Shown: positions 1 to 10,147 of the stretch, piece by piece
How the letters are laid out: each line of letters opens with the position of its first letter
Position numbering within the stretch: position 1 is the stretch's first letter
Source of the DNA: Pseudomonas putida
GTDB taxonomy: Bacteria; Pseudomonadota; Gammaproteobacteria; Pseudomonadales; Pseudomonadaceae
Assembly: GCF_004357765.1 (NCBI RefSeq)
Contig: NZ_SMTE01000009.1
Span: 235,571-299,570, forward strand
DNA length: 64,000 nt
Direction of reading: 5' to 3'
Notes under the pieces: generated by a model
What the model saw: only the letters and a program-made list of their open reading frames with translations
Told to the model about the DNA's origin: nothing
Databases searched by the model: none
Translations under genes and position numbers: made by a program

Positions 1-2
1 AG

Positions 3-62
3 CTGGTCGCGGAAATCGCCGACGAGCCGAACTATGACGCGGCACTGGCCGTGTTGAAGTAA
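3..62 (+). CDS. C-terminal end of an unidentified protein (partial)
   Basis: An open frame enters from the left edge and ends at a TAA at 60-62. Its last residues read LVAEIADEPNYDAALAVLK. Nineteen residues are too few to name a family. It is followed about 60 bases later by a strong terminator, which supports it as the true end of a transcription unit. Confidence 0.6.
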   Translation: MVAEIADEPNYDAALAVLK

Positions 63-121
63 TAACGGTGCAGGGCAGGGCGGGACGTCGACGCCCCTGT
101 CCAACCCCAGGCAACACCCTG

Positions 122-152
122 AAACGGCCCGGCCTTCTATCCGGGCCGTTTT
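122..152 (+). terminator. Rho-independent terminator
   Basis: An 11-bp GC-rich stem (AAACGGCCCGG pairing with CCGGGCCGTTT) encloses an 8-base loop and runs into a short T stretch. It lies just after the partial gene at the left edge and probably ends its transcript. Confidence 0.85.
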
Positions 153-176
153 CATCGGTTTTTCTCAGCGAGATAC

Positions 177-194
177 CCCGTACTTTAGTGCGGG
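177..194 (+). repeat. IS605-type left-end hairpin
   Basis: CCCGTAC pairs with GTGCGGG around a TTTA loop. The same stem architecture and loop recur at 912-929, with an A-T pair here where the other copy has C-G. IS200/IS605 elements carry such imperfect subterminal hairpins, which TnpA recognises as single-stranded DNA. Confidence 0.75.
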
Positions 195-225
195 AGGGAT
201 AGCGAGGCGTGCGAACTGCGCGCCC

Positions 226-396
226 TTACGCCGGCCTGTCTTGCTGCTCGATGTAGCGCCGAACCACGTCCAATGGCGCACCGCCTACGCTGCCGGCGAA
301 ATACGACGCCGACCACAACGCATTCTCCCGCCAGGCTGGTTGCATCAATTCCGGGAAATAACACGCAATGAATTCTCCACTAGACCAACCTTGAAA
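226..396 (-). pseudogene. tnpA remnant (IS200-like HUH transposase, C-terminal part only)
   Basis: The minus-strand frame ends with a segment of IS200/IS605 TnpA character: PELMQPAWRENALWSASYF followed by GGAPLDVVRRYIEQQ. The N-terminal part with the HUH motif is missing; the residues upstream in the same frame have no resemblance to TnpA and run into the tnpB start region. Only about 57 residues remain of a protein normally about 130-150 long, so it should be inactive. Confidence 0.7.
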
Positions 397-430
397 AAGC
401 CAGGGTAAACGCGCTATTTTGCTGAACAAT

Positions 431-923
431 ATGGATAAAGGCCAATCCAGAGTGAAAGCCACCAAAACCCTCCAATTGCGCATCAAGGACAGGCATGCGC
501 CCGTTCTGCGCGCGTGGGCGCGGTCGGTTAACACTGTCTGGAATTACCTAAACGAACTTCAGCACCGCGCTTGTGCAGCGGTGCGGGCTGATCGTTGTTG
601 GCAACGGCAAGCCCAAAGCGTTGGCTAAGACCCAAATGGCCAAGTCGGTGCACGACGCCGGTTGGGGCATGTTGAAAACGATGCTGTCTTACAAGTGCGA
701 TAGCGCAGGCATCGTTTTTCGTGAAGTCAACGAAGCGTACACCACCCAAGCCTGTTCGCATTGCGGCGTACTCCCGCCCAGTAGTCCGAAAGGTAGGACC
801 GGCCTTGGAATAAGAGAATGGACTTGTGAGTGTGGTGCCACTCACGACCGCGACATTAACGCGGCGAGGAACATTCTCGCGGTCGGGCATGGCCGTCTAC
901 CTGTAGGAATTCCCGTCCTTTAG
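431..923 (+). pseudogene. tnpB remnant (IS605 TnpB with internal deletion)
   Basis: The first frame (from ATG 431) gives a TnpB-like N-terminus ending VNTVWNYLNELQHRA. The sequence then jumps to a different frame that reads GNGKPKALAKTQMAKSV and the C-terminal zinc ribbon (CSHCG, then CECG) with the RuvC-III signature HDRDINAARNIL. Full TnpB is about 370-400 residues; roughly 180-200 residues carrying RuvC-I and RuvC-II are deleted and the join is out of frame. Nuclease activity is therefore lost. The stop lies inside the right-end hairpin, as in intact elements where the guide RNA overlaps the tnpB 3' end. Confidence 0.8.
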
Positions 924-929
924 GGCGGG
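912..929 (+). repeat. IS605-type right-end hairpin
   Basis: CCCGTCC pairs with GGGCGGG around a TTTA loop, with one G-T wobble, directly overlapping the tnpB stop codon. It matches the left-end hairpin at 177-194 in stem length, loop and flanking GGGAGG-like bases. Confidence 0.75.
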
Positions 930-1003
930 GAGGATGTCAATTAAAGTTCAGGGCTTTGGCAACGTCAGCTCAAGGTAAATGGCCTGTAAAGGCGCTTTGC
1001 AAA

Positions 1004-1025
1004 AACGATACCAGTGCTTATCGTT
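1004..1025. promoter_or_regulatory. Inverted repeat in the muxA leader, possible operator
   Basis: AACGATA and TATCGTT form perfect 7-bp arms separated by 8 bases, 43 bases before the preferred muxA start. The spacing fits a dimeric regulator site. No regulator gene is adjacent, so this is inference from symmetry and position only. Confidence 0.35.
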
Positions 1026-1067
1026 CATCCTCCCATGTCGTTTTTCCGAACAAGGTTCGTTCAACCC

Positions 1068-2330
1068 ATGCAAGTTTCCGTCTCCCGTTCTCCCCGTCGT
1101 TGGCTCGTGGGCCTGCTGATCCTGCTGCTGCTGGCCCTGCTGGCCTGGTGGCTGTGGCCCGCAACCGCGCCCCACAATGAAGCCAAAGGACGAACGGGCG
1201 GCAACGGGCGTCCAGGTTTCGGTGCTTCTACCGACCCGGTGCCGGTGCGGGTAGAGCCGGCCACCGTGGGCGATTTCCCGCTTTATTACAAGGCGCTGGG
1301 CACGGTGACCGCGATCAATACGGTCAACGTCCGTAGCCGTGTATCAGGCGAGCTGGTCAAGATCCACTTCAAGGAAGGTCAGCGGGTCAAGGCTGGCGAC
1401 CTGCTCGCCGAGATCGACCCGCGCTCTTACCGGATCGCCTTGCAGCAGGCCGAAGGGACCCTGGCGCAAAACCAGGCGCAGTTGAAGAACGCCCAGGTCG
1501 ACGTTGCCCGTTACCGCGGGCTATATGCCGAAGACAGCATCGCCAAGCAGACCTTGGACACTGCCGAAGCCCAGGTCGCGCAGTTCCAGGGGCTGGTCAA
1601 GACCAACCAGGCCCAGGTCAACGATGCCCGCCTGAACCTCGAGTTCACCCAGATTCGCGCCCCCATCAGTGGCCGTGTCGGCTTGCGTCAACTCGATCTG
1701 GGCAACCTGGTCGCGGCCAACGACACCACGGCGCTGGTGGTCATCACCCAGACCGAGCCGATCAGCGTCGCTTTCACCCTGCCGGAAACCGAACTGGACA
1801 CCGTACTGCAGCGCTACCGCACCGGTGCCAGCCTACCGGTCGAAGCCTGGGACCGCAGCGACAGCAAGCTGCAGGCCACCGGCGTGCTGGGCAGCATCGA
1901 CAACCAGATCGACACCACCACCGGGACCCTGAAGTTCAAAGGACGCTTCGAGAACAAGGACCTGTCGCTGTTCCCCAACCAGTTCGTCAACGTGCGCCTG
2001 CTCGCAGATACCCTCAAGCAAGTGGTGCTGGTGCCCTCGGCCGCCGTGCAGTTCGGTAACGATGGCACCTTTGCCTACGTGGTCAATGCCGATAGCAAGG
2101 TCAACATTCGCAAGCTCAAGGTCGGTGCAAGCGATGGCGAGCGCAGTGTGATTCTCGAAGGTCTGGCCGCGGGCGACCGCCTGGTGCTCGAAGGCACCGA
2201 CCGCCTGCGCGAAGGCACCCAGGTCGAAGTCGTCGAGGACAGCTCGCAGGTGCCCGCCACTCCAGGCTCGCAGCTGCAAGGCGGCGAGGCCAAGGGCAAG
2301 GCCGATGAGCCGGTGAAGGCGGGCGCATGA
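1068..2330 (+). CDS. muxA: RND efflux periplasmic adaptor MuxA/MdtA
   Basis: Membrane-fusion protein linking the inner-membrane RND pumps to the outer-membrane channel. After a short basic N-terminus there is one hydrophobic segment (about residues 14-34), then the barrel-sandwich half motif [19 protein letters not shown], a helical hairpin rich in Gln/Ala ([16 protein letters not shown]), the second lipoyl half ([15 protein letters not shown]) and a Lys/Glu-rich tail. I chose ATG 1068 (420 aa); upstream in-frame ATGs at 1014 and 1035 overlap or adjoin the inverted repeat in the leader and add atypical residues. It overlaps muxB by 4 bases and is the first gene of muxABC-opmB. Two RND subunits behind one adaptor is diagnostic of the MdtABC/MuxABC type. 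Confidence 0.9.
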   Translation: MQVSVSRSPRRWLVGLLILLLLALLAWWLWPATAPHNEAKGRTGGNGRPGFGASTDPVPVRVEPATVGDFPLYYKALGTVTAINTVNVRSRVSGELVKIHFKEGQRVKAGDLLAEIDPRSYRIALQQAEGTLAQNQAQLKNAQVDVARYRGLYAEDSIAKQTLDTAEAQVAQFQGLVKTNQAQVNDARLNLEFTQIRAPISGRVGLRQLDLGNLVAANDTTALVVITQTEPISVAFTLPETELDTVLQRYRTGASLPVEAWDRSDSKLQATGVLGSIDNQIDTTTGTLKFKGRFENKDLSLFPNQFVNVRLLADTLKQVVLVPSAAVQFGNDGTFAYVVNADSKVNIRKLKVGASDGERSVILEGLAAGDRLVLEGTDRLREGTQVEVVEDSSQVPATPGSQLQGGEAKGKADEPVKAGA

Positions 2331-5300
2331 ACCTCTCGCGTCTGTTCATCCTGCGACCGGTCGCCACCACGCTGAGCATGCTGGCCATCGTCCTGGCCGG
2401 CCTGATCGCCTATAAGCTGTTGCCGGTATCGGCGTTGCCGCAGGTCGACTACCCGACCATCCGGGTCATGACCCTCTATCCCGGTGCCAGCCCCCAGGTG
2501 ATGACCAGCGCGGTCACCGCGCCGCTGGAGCGCCAGTTCGGGCAGATGCCTGGCCTGACCCAGATGGCCTCGACCAGCTCCGGCGGGGCGTCGGTGCTGA
2601 CCCTGCGGTTCAACCTCGACATGAACATGGACGTTGCCGAGCAACAGGTGCAGGCGGCCATCAACGCCGCCAGCAACCTTTTGCCGAGCGACCTGCCGGC
2701 ACCGCCGGTGTACAACAAGGTCAATCCGGCCGACACGCCGGTACTGACCCTGGCCATTTCCTCCAAGACCATGCCGTTGCCCAAGCTCAACGACCTGGTC
2801 GATACCCGTGTGGCGCAGAAGCTCGCGCAGATCAGCGGCGTCGGCATGGTCAGCATCGCCGGCGGCCAGCGCCAGGCAGTGCGGATCAAGGTCAACGTCG
2901 ATGCCCTCGCTGCCAACGGCCTGAACCTGGACGATGTACGCACCTTGATCGGCGCATCCAACGTCAACCAGCCCAAGGGCAACTTCGACGGTCCGACACG
3001 GGTGTCGATGCTCGATGCCAACGACCAGCTGCGTTCGCCCGAGGAATACGCCAACCTCATCCTCAGCTACAACAACGGTGCGCCGTTGCGCCTGAAAGAC
3101 GTTGCCGAAATCGTCGATGGTGCCGAGAACGAACGGCTTGCAGCCTGGGCCAACCAGAACCAGGCGGTGTTGCTGAACATCCAGCGTCAGCCGGGGGCCA
3201 ACGTCATCGAGGTGGTCGACCGGATCAAGCAGATGCTGCCATCGATCACCGACAACCTGCCGGCGGGCCTGGACGTCTCGGTGCTCACCGACCGTACCCA
3301 GACCATCCGCGCCGCAGTCAAGGACGTGCAGCATGAATTGCTGATCGCCATTGTCCTGGTGGTGATGGTGACATTCGTGTTCCTGCGCCGTGTCAGTGCC
3401 ACTGTCATTCCTTCGATCGCAGTGCCGCTGTCGCTGATCGGCACGTTCGGCGTGATGTACCTGGCGGGATTTTCGATCAACAACCTGACTCTGATGGCCT
3501 TGACCATCGCCACCGGTTTCGTGGTGGACGACGCCATCGTCATGCTGGAGAACATTTCCCGCCATATCGAGGAAGGTGAGACGCCGATGCAGGCGGCACT
3601 CAAAGGCGCACGGCAGATCGGCTTCACGCTGGTGTCGCTGACGCTCTCGCTGATTGCCGTGTTGATCCCGCTGCTGTTCATGGCCGATGTGGTCGGGCGG
3701 CTGTTCCGCGAGTTCGCCATCACCCTGGCGGTGGCTATCCTGATTTCCCTCGTGGTGTCGTTGACGCTGACGCCGATGATGTGCGCACGACTGCTCAAGC
3801 GCGAGCCCAAGGAGGAGGAGCAAGGGCGTTTCTACCGCGCCAGTGGCGCCTGGATCGACTGGCTGATCGAACGCTACGGGCGTGGTCTACGCTGGGTGCT
3901 CCAACATCAGCCGCTGACCCTGATGGTGGCGGTAGCCAGCCTGGCGCTGACGGTGGTGCTGTATCTAATGGTGCCCAAGGGCTTCTTCCCGGTGCAGGAT
4001 ACCGGGGTGATCCAGGGTATCTCCGAGGCGCCGCAGTCGATTTCCTTCAGCGCCATGAGCGAACGTCAGCAAGCCTTGAGCAAGCTGATCCTGCAGGATC
4101 CGGCAGTGCAGAGTCTGTCCTCTTACATTGGTGTCGACGGCGACAACGCCACCCTCAACAGCGGTCGACTGCTGATCAACCTCAAACCCCATGGTGACCG
4201 CGATGTCACCGCCAGTGAAGTCATCAGCCGTCTACAGCCGCAGCTGGACAAGCTGGTCGGCATCCGGCTGTTCATGCAGCCGGTGCAGGACCTGAGCATC
4301 GAGGACCGGGTCAGCCGGACCCAGTACCAGTTCAGCCTGTCGTCGCCCGACGCCGACCTGCTGGCCCAGTGGAGCGCAAAATTGGTCGAGGCGTTGCAGC
4401 AGCGCCCTGAACTGCAGGACGTGGCGAGCGATCTGCAGGACCAGGGCCTGCAGGTCTATCTGGTGATCGATCGGGACATGGCCAGCCGCCTGGGCATCGA
4501 CGTTTCGCAGATCACCAACGCCCTGTACGACGCGTTCGGTCAACGGCAGATCTCGACCATCTATACCCAGGCCAGTCAGTACCGAGTGGTACTGCAGTCG
4601 CAGAACGCCGGCAGCATCGGCCCGCAGGCGCTGGAGTCGATCCATGTCAAGGCCAGCGACGGCGGCCAGGTGCGCCTCTCGGCCTTGGCGCGCATCGAGC
4701 AGCGCCAGGCGCAGCTGGCCATTTCGCATATCGGCCAGTTCCCGGCCGTGACGCTGTCGTTCAACCTGGCCCACGGTGCCTCTCTCGGGGAGGCGGTGAA
4801 GGTGATCGAGCAGGTGCAGCAGGAGATCGGCATGCCGATCGGCGTCCAGACGCGCTTCCAGGGAGCGGCAGAGGCGTTTCAGGCTTCGCTGTCGAGCACC
4901 TTGCTGCTGATTCTGGCGGCGGTGGTGACCATGTACATCGTGCTCGGCGTGCTCTACGAGAGCTACATCCACCCGGTGACCATCCTCTCGACCCTGCCGT
5001 CGGCAGCGGTGGGCGCCTTGCTGGCGCTGATCCTCAGCGGTAACGACCTGGGCATGATCGCCATCATCGGCATCATCCTGTTGATCGGCATCGTCAAGAA
5101 GAACGCGATCATGATGATCGACTTCGCCCTCGAGGCCGAGCGCAACGAGGGCATGGCGCCGGCCGATGCGATTTATCAGGCGGCACTGTTGCGCTTCCGG
5201 CCGATCCTGATGACCACCCTGGCGGCGCTGTTCGGTGCGGTGCCGCTGATGCTCGCCACCGGCTCCGGTGCCGAGCTGCGCCAGCCACTGGGTCTGGTGA

Positions 5301-5425
5301 TGGTCGGCGGCCTGCTGGTGAGCCAGGTGCTGACGCTGTTCACCACCCCGGTCATCTACCTGTACTTCGACCGCCTGGCCCGCCGCTGGCGTCCGGCCAG
5401 CGATCGTCAGCAGGCCCAGGCATGA
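2327..5425 (+). CDS. muxB: RND efflux pump subunit MuxB/MdtB
   Basis: 1032-residue resistance-nodulation-division transporter, full length for the family. It begins [20 protein letters not shown], the usual first transmembrane helix. The proton-relay aspartates are visible in TM4 ([17 protein letters not shown]) and the conserved lysine in TM10 ([19 protein letters not shown]). Two large periplasmic loops follow TM1 and TM7. It works as a heterotrimer with MuxC; in characterised MuxABC-OpmB and MdtABC systems both subunits are needed for efflux of compounds such as novobiocin or bile salts. ATGA overlaps on both sides indicate tight translational coupling. Confidence 0.93.
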   Translation: MNLSRLFILRPVATTLSMLAIVLAGLIAYKLLPVSALPQVDYPTIRVMTLYPGASPQVMTSAVTAPLERQFGQMPGLTQMASTSSGGASVLTLRFNLDMNMDVAEQQVQAAINAASNLLPSDLPAPPVYNKVNPADTPVLTLAISSKTMPLPKLNDLVDTRVAQKLAQISGVGMVSIAGGQRQAVRIKVNVDALAANGLNLDDVRTLIGASNVNQPKGNFDGPTRVSMLDANDQLRSPEEYANLILSYNNGAPLRLKDVAEIVDGAENERLAAWANQNQAVLLNIQRQPGANVIEVVDRIKQMLPSITDNLPAGLDVSVLTDRTQTIRAAVKDVQHELLIAIVLVVMVTFVFLRRVSATVIPSIAVPLSLIGTFGVMYLAGFSINNLTLMALTIATGFVVDDAIVMLENISRHIEEGETPMQAALKGARQIGFTLVSLTLSLIAVLIPLLFMADVVGRLFREFAITLAVAILISLVVSLTLTPMMCARLLKREPKEEEQGRFYRASGAWIDWLIERYGRGLRWVLQHQPLTLMVAVASLALTVVLYLMVPKGFFPVQDTGVIQGISEAPQSISFSAMSERQQALSKLILQDPAVQSLSSYIGVDGDNATLNSGRLLINLKPHGDRDVTASEVISRLQPQLDKLVGIRLFMQPVQDLSIEDRVSRTQYQFSLSSPDADLLAQWSAKLVEALQQRPELQDVASDLQDQGLQVYLVIDRDMASRLGIDVSQITNALYDAFGQRQISTIYTQASQYRVVLQSQNAGSIGPQALESIHVKASDGGQVRLSALARIEQRQAQLAISHIGQFPAVTLSFNLAHGASLGEAVKVIEQVQQEIGMPIGVQTRFQGAAEAFQASLSSTLLLILAAVVTMYIVLGVLYESYIHPVTILSTLPSAAVGALLALILSGNDLGMIAIIGIILLIGIVKKNAIMMIDFALEAERNEGMAPADAIYQAALLRFRPILMTTLAALFGAVPLMLATGSGAELRQPLGLVMVGGLLVSQVLTLFTTPVIYLYFDRLARRWRPASDRQQAQA

Positions 5426-8400
5426 ACCTGTCCGGACCCTTCATCCGCCGACCGGTGGCGACCATGCTGCTGAGCCTGGCGATCATGTTGTTGGGCGGGG
5501 TGAGCTTTGGCTTGCTGCCGGTGGCGCCGCTACCGCAGATGGACTTCCCGGTGATCGTGGTCCAGGCCAATCTTTCCGGGGCCAGTCCAGAGGTCATGGC
5601 CGCCACCGTGGCTACGCCGCTGGAGCGCAAACTCGGCAGTATCGCCGGCGTCACCACGCTCACCAGCAACTCCAGCCAGGGCTCCACCCGGGTCATCATC
5701 GGCTTCGAGATCGGCCGCGACGTCGACGGCGCGGCCCGGGAAGTGCAGGCGGCGATCAATGCCACACGCAACCTGCTGCCCAGCGGCATGCGCAGCATGC
5801 CCACCTACAAGAAGATCGACCCGTCTCAGGCGCCGATCATGGTGTTGTCGCTGACTTCGGACGTGCTGCAGAAAGGCCAGCTCTACGACCTGGCCGATAC
5901 CATCCTGTCCCAGAGCCTGGCCCAGGTCAGTGGGGTAGGGGAAGTGCAGATTGGCGGTAGCTCGTTGCCGGCAGTGCGTGTGGCGGTGGAGCCGCAGTTG
6001 CTCAACCAGTACGGAATTGCTCTCGATGACGTGCGTACCGCAGTCGCCAACGCCAACCAGCGCCGTCCGATGGGGTTCGTCGAGGACGGCCAGCGCAATT
6101 GGCAGGTGCGTGCCAACGATCAATTGGAGAAGGCCAAGGACTACGAGCCGGTGGTGATCCGCCAGGAGAACGGCACGATCTTGCGCCTGTCCGATGTGGC
6201 GAGCATCACCGATGGCGTCGAAAACCGCTACAACAGCGGCTTTTTCAATGACCAGAGCGCGGTGCTGCTGGTGATAAACCGGCAGACCGGCGCCAACATC
6301 ATCGAGACCGTCGACCAGATCAAGGCGCAATTGCCGGCGTTGCAGTCACTGCTGCCGGCCAGTGTCAAACTCGATGTGGCGATGGACCGCTCGCCGGTGA
6401 TCAAGGCCACCCTGAAAGAAGCCGAGCACACCCTGATGATCGCCGTGGTGCTGGTGATCCTGGTGGTCTACCTGTTCCTCGGCAGTCTGCGCGCTTCACT
6501 GATCCCGAGTCTGGCGGTGCCGGTGTCGCTGGTCGGCACTTTTGCGGTGATGTACCTGTGCGGGTTCTCGCTCAACAACCTGTCGCTGATGGCATTGATC
6601 CTGGCCACCGGCCTGGTGGTGGACGACGCCATCGTGGTGCTGGAGAACATCTCGCGGCACATCGAAGATGGCCAACCGCCGATGCGGGCGGCATTTCTCG
6701 GCGCCAAGGAAGTCGGTTTCACCTTGCTGTCGATGAACGTCTCGCTGGTGGCGGTGTTCGTCTCGATCCTGTTCATGGGCGGCATCGTGCGCAACCTGTT
6801 CCAGGAGTTCTCGATCACCCTGGCGGCGGCGATCATCGTTTCCCTTGTGGTGTCGCTGACCCTCACGCCCATGCTCTGCGCACGCTGGCTGAAGCCGCAG
6901 CAGGCCGAACAGAACCGCTTGCAGCGATGGAGCGAAAGGCAGCATCAGCGCCTGGTCAACGCCTATGACCGCAGCCTGGGCTGGGCCTTGCGCCATAAAC
7001 GCCTGACGCTGTTCAGCCTGTTGCTGACCATCGGCGTCAACATCGCGTTGTACGTGGTGATCCCCAAGACGTTGATGCCGCAGCAGGATACCGGGCAATT
7101 GATGGGTTTCATCCGCGGCGACGATGGCCTGTCGTTCACCGTGATGCAGCCGAAGATGGAAATCTACCGGCGCGCCTTGCTGGCCGATCCGGCTGTGCAG
7201 AGTGTTGCCGGCTTCATCGGAGGCAACAGCGGCACCAACAATGCCATGGTCCTGGTGCGTCTGAAACCGATTGCCGAACGCAAGATCTCTGCGCAGAAGG
7301 TCATCGACCGCCTGCGCCGTGAACTGCCCAAGGTGCCGGGCGGCCGCTTGTATCTGATGGCCGACCAGGACCTGCAGCTGGGCGGCGGAGGCCGCGATCA
7401 GAGTTCATCGCAGTATGTCTATACCTTGCAGAGCGACGATCTCAGCGCCTTGCGCGAATGGTTCCCGAAGGTCACGGCCCTGGTGCGTACCTTGCCCGAA
7501 CTGACCTCGGTCGATGCCCGCGACGGCGGCGGGACGCAGCAGGTGACCCTGGTGGTCGACCGCGACCAGGCCAAGCGGCTGGGCATCGACATGGACATGG
7601 TCACCACGGTGCTCAACAACGCCTACAGTCAGCGGCAGATCTCGACCATCTACGACAGCCTCAACCAGTACCAGGTGGTGCTGGAGATCAATCCGAAATA
7701 CGCCTGGGATCCCAGTACCCTGGAGCAGGTGCAGGTGATCACCAGCGAAGGTGCACGGGTGCCGCTGTCGACCATTGCCCATTACGAAAACACCCTCGCC
7801 GACGATCGGGTCAGCCACGAGAACCAGTTCGCCTCCCAGGACATCAACTTCGATATCGCCGAAGGCTATAGCACCGACCAGGCGATGGCTGCGCTCGAGC
7901 GGGCGGTGGCCAAGCTCGGCTTGCCCGAATCGGTGATCGCTCGCCTGGGCGGGACCGCCGACGCATTCGCCAAGACCCAGCAGGGCCAGCCTTTCATGAT
8001 CCTTGGCGCGCTGGTGCTGGTGTACCTGGTGCTGGGCATTCTCTACGAAAGCTACATCCACCCGTTGACCATCCTGTCGACTTTGCCTTCGGCAGGGGTC
8101 GGGGCCTTGCTGGCGTTGTACCTGACCGGGGGCGAGTTCAGCTTGATTTCCCTGCTGGGGCTGTTCCTGTTGATCGGCGTGGTGAAGAAGAACGCGATCC
8201 TGATGATCGACCTGGCGCTGCAACTTGAGCGGCATCAGGGACTCACCCCTGAAGAGTCGATCCGCCGCGCCTGCCTGTTGCGTTTGCGACCGATCTTGAT
8301 GACTACCCTGGCGGCCATCCTCGGCGCCTTGCCGCTGTTGCTCAGTCGCGCCGAGGGCGCGGAGATGCGCCAGCCCCTGGGCCTGACCATCATCGGTGGC

Positions 8401-8529
8401 CTGGTCTTCAGCCAGGTCCTGACCCTTTATACGACGCCGGTGGTGTACCTGTACCTCGACCGCCTGCGTCACCGTTTCAATCGTTGGCGCGGCGTGCGCA
8501 CCGACGCCGCCCTGGAAACCCCGCTATGA
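5422..8529 (+). CDS. muxC: RND efflux pump subunit MuxC/MdtC
   Basis: Second RND subunit of the operon, 1035 residues, clearly paralogous to MuxB along its whole length. TM4 keeps the Asp pair ([17 protein letters not shown]) and TM10 the lysine ([19 protein letters not shown]). It starts [20 protein letters not shown]. Its ATG overlaps the muxB stop, and its TGA overlaps the opmB start. It should sit in the inner membrane and exchange protons for amphiphilic drugs together with MuxB. Confidence 0.93.
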   Translation: MNLSGPFIRRPVATMLLSLAIMLLGGVSFGLLPVAPLPQMDFPVIVVQANLSGASPEVMAATVATPLERKLGSIAGVTTLTSNSSQGSTRVIIGFEIGRDVDGAAREVQAAINATRNLLPSGMRSMPTYKKIDPSQAPIMVLSLTSDVLQKGQLYDLADTILSQSLAQVSGVGEVQIGGSSLPAVRVAVEPQLLNQYGIALDDVRTAVANANQRRPMGFVEDGQRNWQVRANDQLEKAKDYEPVVIRQENGTILRLSDVASITDGVENRYNSGFFNDQSAVLLVINRQTGANIIETVDQIKAQLPALQSLLPASVKLDVAMDRSPVIKATLKEAEHTLMIAVVLVILVVYLFLGSLRASLIPSLAVPVSLVGTFAVMYLCGFSLNNLSLMALILATGLVVDDAIVVLENISRHIEDGQPPMRAAFLGAKEVGFTLLSMNVSLVAVFVSILFMGGIVRNLFQEFSITLAAAIIVSLVVSLTLTPMLCARWLKPQQAEQNRLQRWSERQHQRLVNAYDRSLGWALRHKRLTLFSLLLTIGVNIALYVVIPKTLMPQQDTGQLMGFIRGDDGLSFTVMQPKMEIYRRALLADPAVQSVAGFIGGNSGTNNAMVLVRLKPIAERKISAQKVIDRLRRELPKVPGGRLYLMADQDLQLGGGGRDQSSSQYVYTLQSDDLSALREWFPKVTALVRTLPELTSVDARDGGGTQQVTLVVDRDQAKRLGIDMDMVTTVLNNAYSQRQISTIYDSLNQYQVVLEINPKYAWDPSTLEQVQVITSEGARVPLSTIAHYENTLADDRVSHENQFASQDINFDIAEGYSTDQAMAALERAVAKLGLPESVIARLGGTADAFAKTQQGQPFMILGALVLVYLVLGILYESYIHPLTILSTLPSAGVGALLALYLTGGEFSLISLLGLFLLIGVVKKNAILMIDLALQLERHQGLTPEESIRRACLLRLRPILMTTLAAILGALPLLLSRAEGAEMRQPLGLTIIGGLVFSQVLTLYTTPVVYLYLDRLRHRFNRWRGVRTDAALETPL

Positions 8530-10016
8530 CCTTTGCCCAAGCTCCTCTCCACCGTGCCCTGCAGTTGCTGACCCGCGGGCGCGGTTCGCACCTGATCGGC
8601 GCCGGGCTGTGCGTGGCCATGCTCAGCGCCTGTACCCTCAGCCCGGATTACCATCGTCCGGAGATGGACACACCTGCGCAGTTCAAGCAAGCCGAAGGCT
8701 GGACCCAGGCCAGCCCTTCCGATGCCATCGCCCGTGGCGCCTGGTGGGAGGTTTACGGCGATCCGGGGCTCAATGCTCTGGTCGAGGAACTCAATCGCAG
8801 TAACCAGACGGTGGCCCAGTCCGAGGCCCAGTATCGCCAGGCCCAGGCGTTGGTGCGCAGCAGTCGTGCCTCGCTGTTTCCCACGTTGGACCTGACCACC
8901 AGCAAGAACCGTTCAGCACAAGGCACCGGCAGTTCGAGCTCGAGTCTGTCGAACAACAGCAGCGGCATTCGCAATACCTACAATGCTCAGCTTGGTGTCA
9001 GTTGGGAGATCGACCTGTGGGGCAAACTGCGTGAAACGCTCAACGCCGACAAGGCCAGCGCCGAGGCCAGCCTGGCCGATCTGGCCGCGATTCGCCTGAG
9101 TCAGCAGTCGGAGCTGGTGCAGAATTATCTGCAACTGAGGGTGATCGATGAGCAGAAACGCTTGCTCGAGGCTACCGTCGCCGCCTACCAGCGTTCGCTG
9201 CGCATGACCGAGAACCAATATCGTGCCGGCGTCTCCGGCCCCGATGCGGTGGCCCAGGCGCGCACTCAGCTCAAGAGCACCCAGGCCGACCTGATCGACC
9301 TGGCCTGGCAGCGTGCGCAATTCGAGAATGCCATCGCCGTTTTGCTCGGCAAGGCGCCGGCCAATTTCGCGCTGGCCGACAGCAAGTCGATCCCGGCGTT
9401 GCCGGATATTCCGCTGGCGTTGCCGTCGCAACTGCTCGAGCGTCGCCCCGACATCGCTGCAGCCGAGCGTAACGTCATGGCGGCCAACGCACAGATCGGC
9501 GTGTCGCGGGCGGCGTACTTCCCCGACCTGTCGTTGAGCATGAGCGGGGGGTACTCGAGCAGCAGCTTCAGTAACTGGATCGAGTTGCCGAACCGCTATT
9601 GGTCGGTGGGGCCGCAGTTGGCCCTGACCTTGTTCGACGCAGGCAAGCGCAGCGCTGAAGTCGACCGCACGGTCGCCGCCTATGACCAGACCGTAGCGCA
9701 GTACCGGCAGACAGTGCTCGATGGCTTCAAGGAAGTTGAAAACTACTTGGTGCAGTTGAAGGTGTATGGCGATGAGGCTGTCGTGCGCCAGGAGGCGCTG
9801 GAGGCTGCCCGCGAGTCGCTGCGTCTGACCGAGAACCAGTACAAGGCTGGACTGATCGGTTATCTGGACGTGGTCAACGTGCAGGCAACCGCCTTGAGCA
9901 ACGAACGCAGCGTGCTGTCGTTGCTGGAAGGGCGGCTGGTGGCCAGCGTCCAGCTGATCGCCGCATTGGGCGGTGGGTGGCAGGCCGAACAGGCGTTCGC
10001 CGAAGCCAGAGAGTGA
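8526..10016 (+). CDS. opmB: Outer-membrane efflux channel lipoprotein OpmB
   Basis: TolC/OprM-family outer-membrane factor, 496 residues. I chose ATG 8526, which overlaps the muxC stop; the longer in-frame start at 8484 would extend into muxC. The N-terminus has a hydrophobic stretch ending in the lipobox LSAC, so it should be a lipoprotein. The typical OEP start LSPDYHRPEMDTP and two homologous helical repeats (PTLDLTTSKN and later YFPDLSLSMSGGYSSSSF regions) are present. It is the exit duct for the MuxABC pump and the last gene of the operon. Confidence 0.9.
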   Translation: MTFAQAPLHRALQLLTRGRGSHLIGAGLCVAMLSACTLSPDYHRPEMDTPAQFKQAEGWTQASPSDAIARGAWWEVYGDPGLNALVEELNRSNQTVAQSEAQYRQAQALVRSSRASLFPTLDLTTSKNRSAQGTGSSSSSLSNNSSGIRNTYNAQLGVSWEIDLWGKLRETLNADKASAEASLADLAAIRLSQQSELVQNYLQLRVIDEQKRLLEATVAAYQRSLRMTENQYRAGVSGPDAVAQARTQLKSTQADLIDLAWQRAQFENAIAVLLGKAPANFALADSKSIPALPDIPLALPSQLLERRPDIAAAERNVMAANAQIGVSRAAYFPDLSLSMSGGYSSSSFSNWIELPNRYWSVGPQLALTLFDAGKRSAEVDRTVAAYDQTVAQYRQTVLDGFKEVENYLVQLKVYGDEAVVRQEALEAARESLRLTENQYKAGLIGYLDVVNVQATALSNERSVLSLLEGRLVASVQLIAALGGGWQAEQAFAEARE

Positions 10017-10147
10017 GCGGGGAGGGGCGGCAGGGCTACAGACTGGACCCATTCCCATTCGCGAAAACCTCGTGGCGTTTGGCCAGCGCTTGAGTACAAT
10101 CTGCAGCCTTGTCCGGGTGCCTCCCGTGCCCGTCGCTGGAACTGCAA

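Larger units (their letters stand above)
171..935 (+). mobile_element. Decayed IS200/IS605-family element
   Basis: The segment contains a TnpA-like C-terminal remnant on the minus strand and a TnpB-like remnant on the plus strand. It is bounded by two near-identical stem-loops at 177-194 and 912-929. Divergent tnpA/tnpB with subterminal hairpins is the IS605 layout. Both genes are truncated, so the copy cannot encode its own transposase. Exact cleavage ends are not resolvable by eye. It sits between the left-edge terminator and the muxA promoter region. Confidence 0.8.

Noticed and set aside
2075-3823. 582-residue open frame on the minus strand opposite muxB
   Set aside because: Rich in His/Gln/Arg/Asp with no domains and exactly antisense to a clear RND gene; a GC-rich codon shadow.
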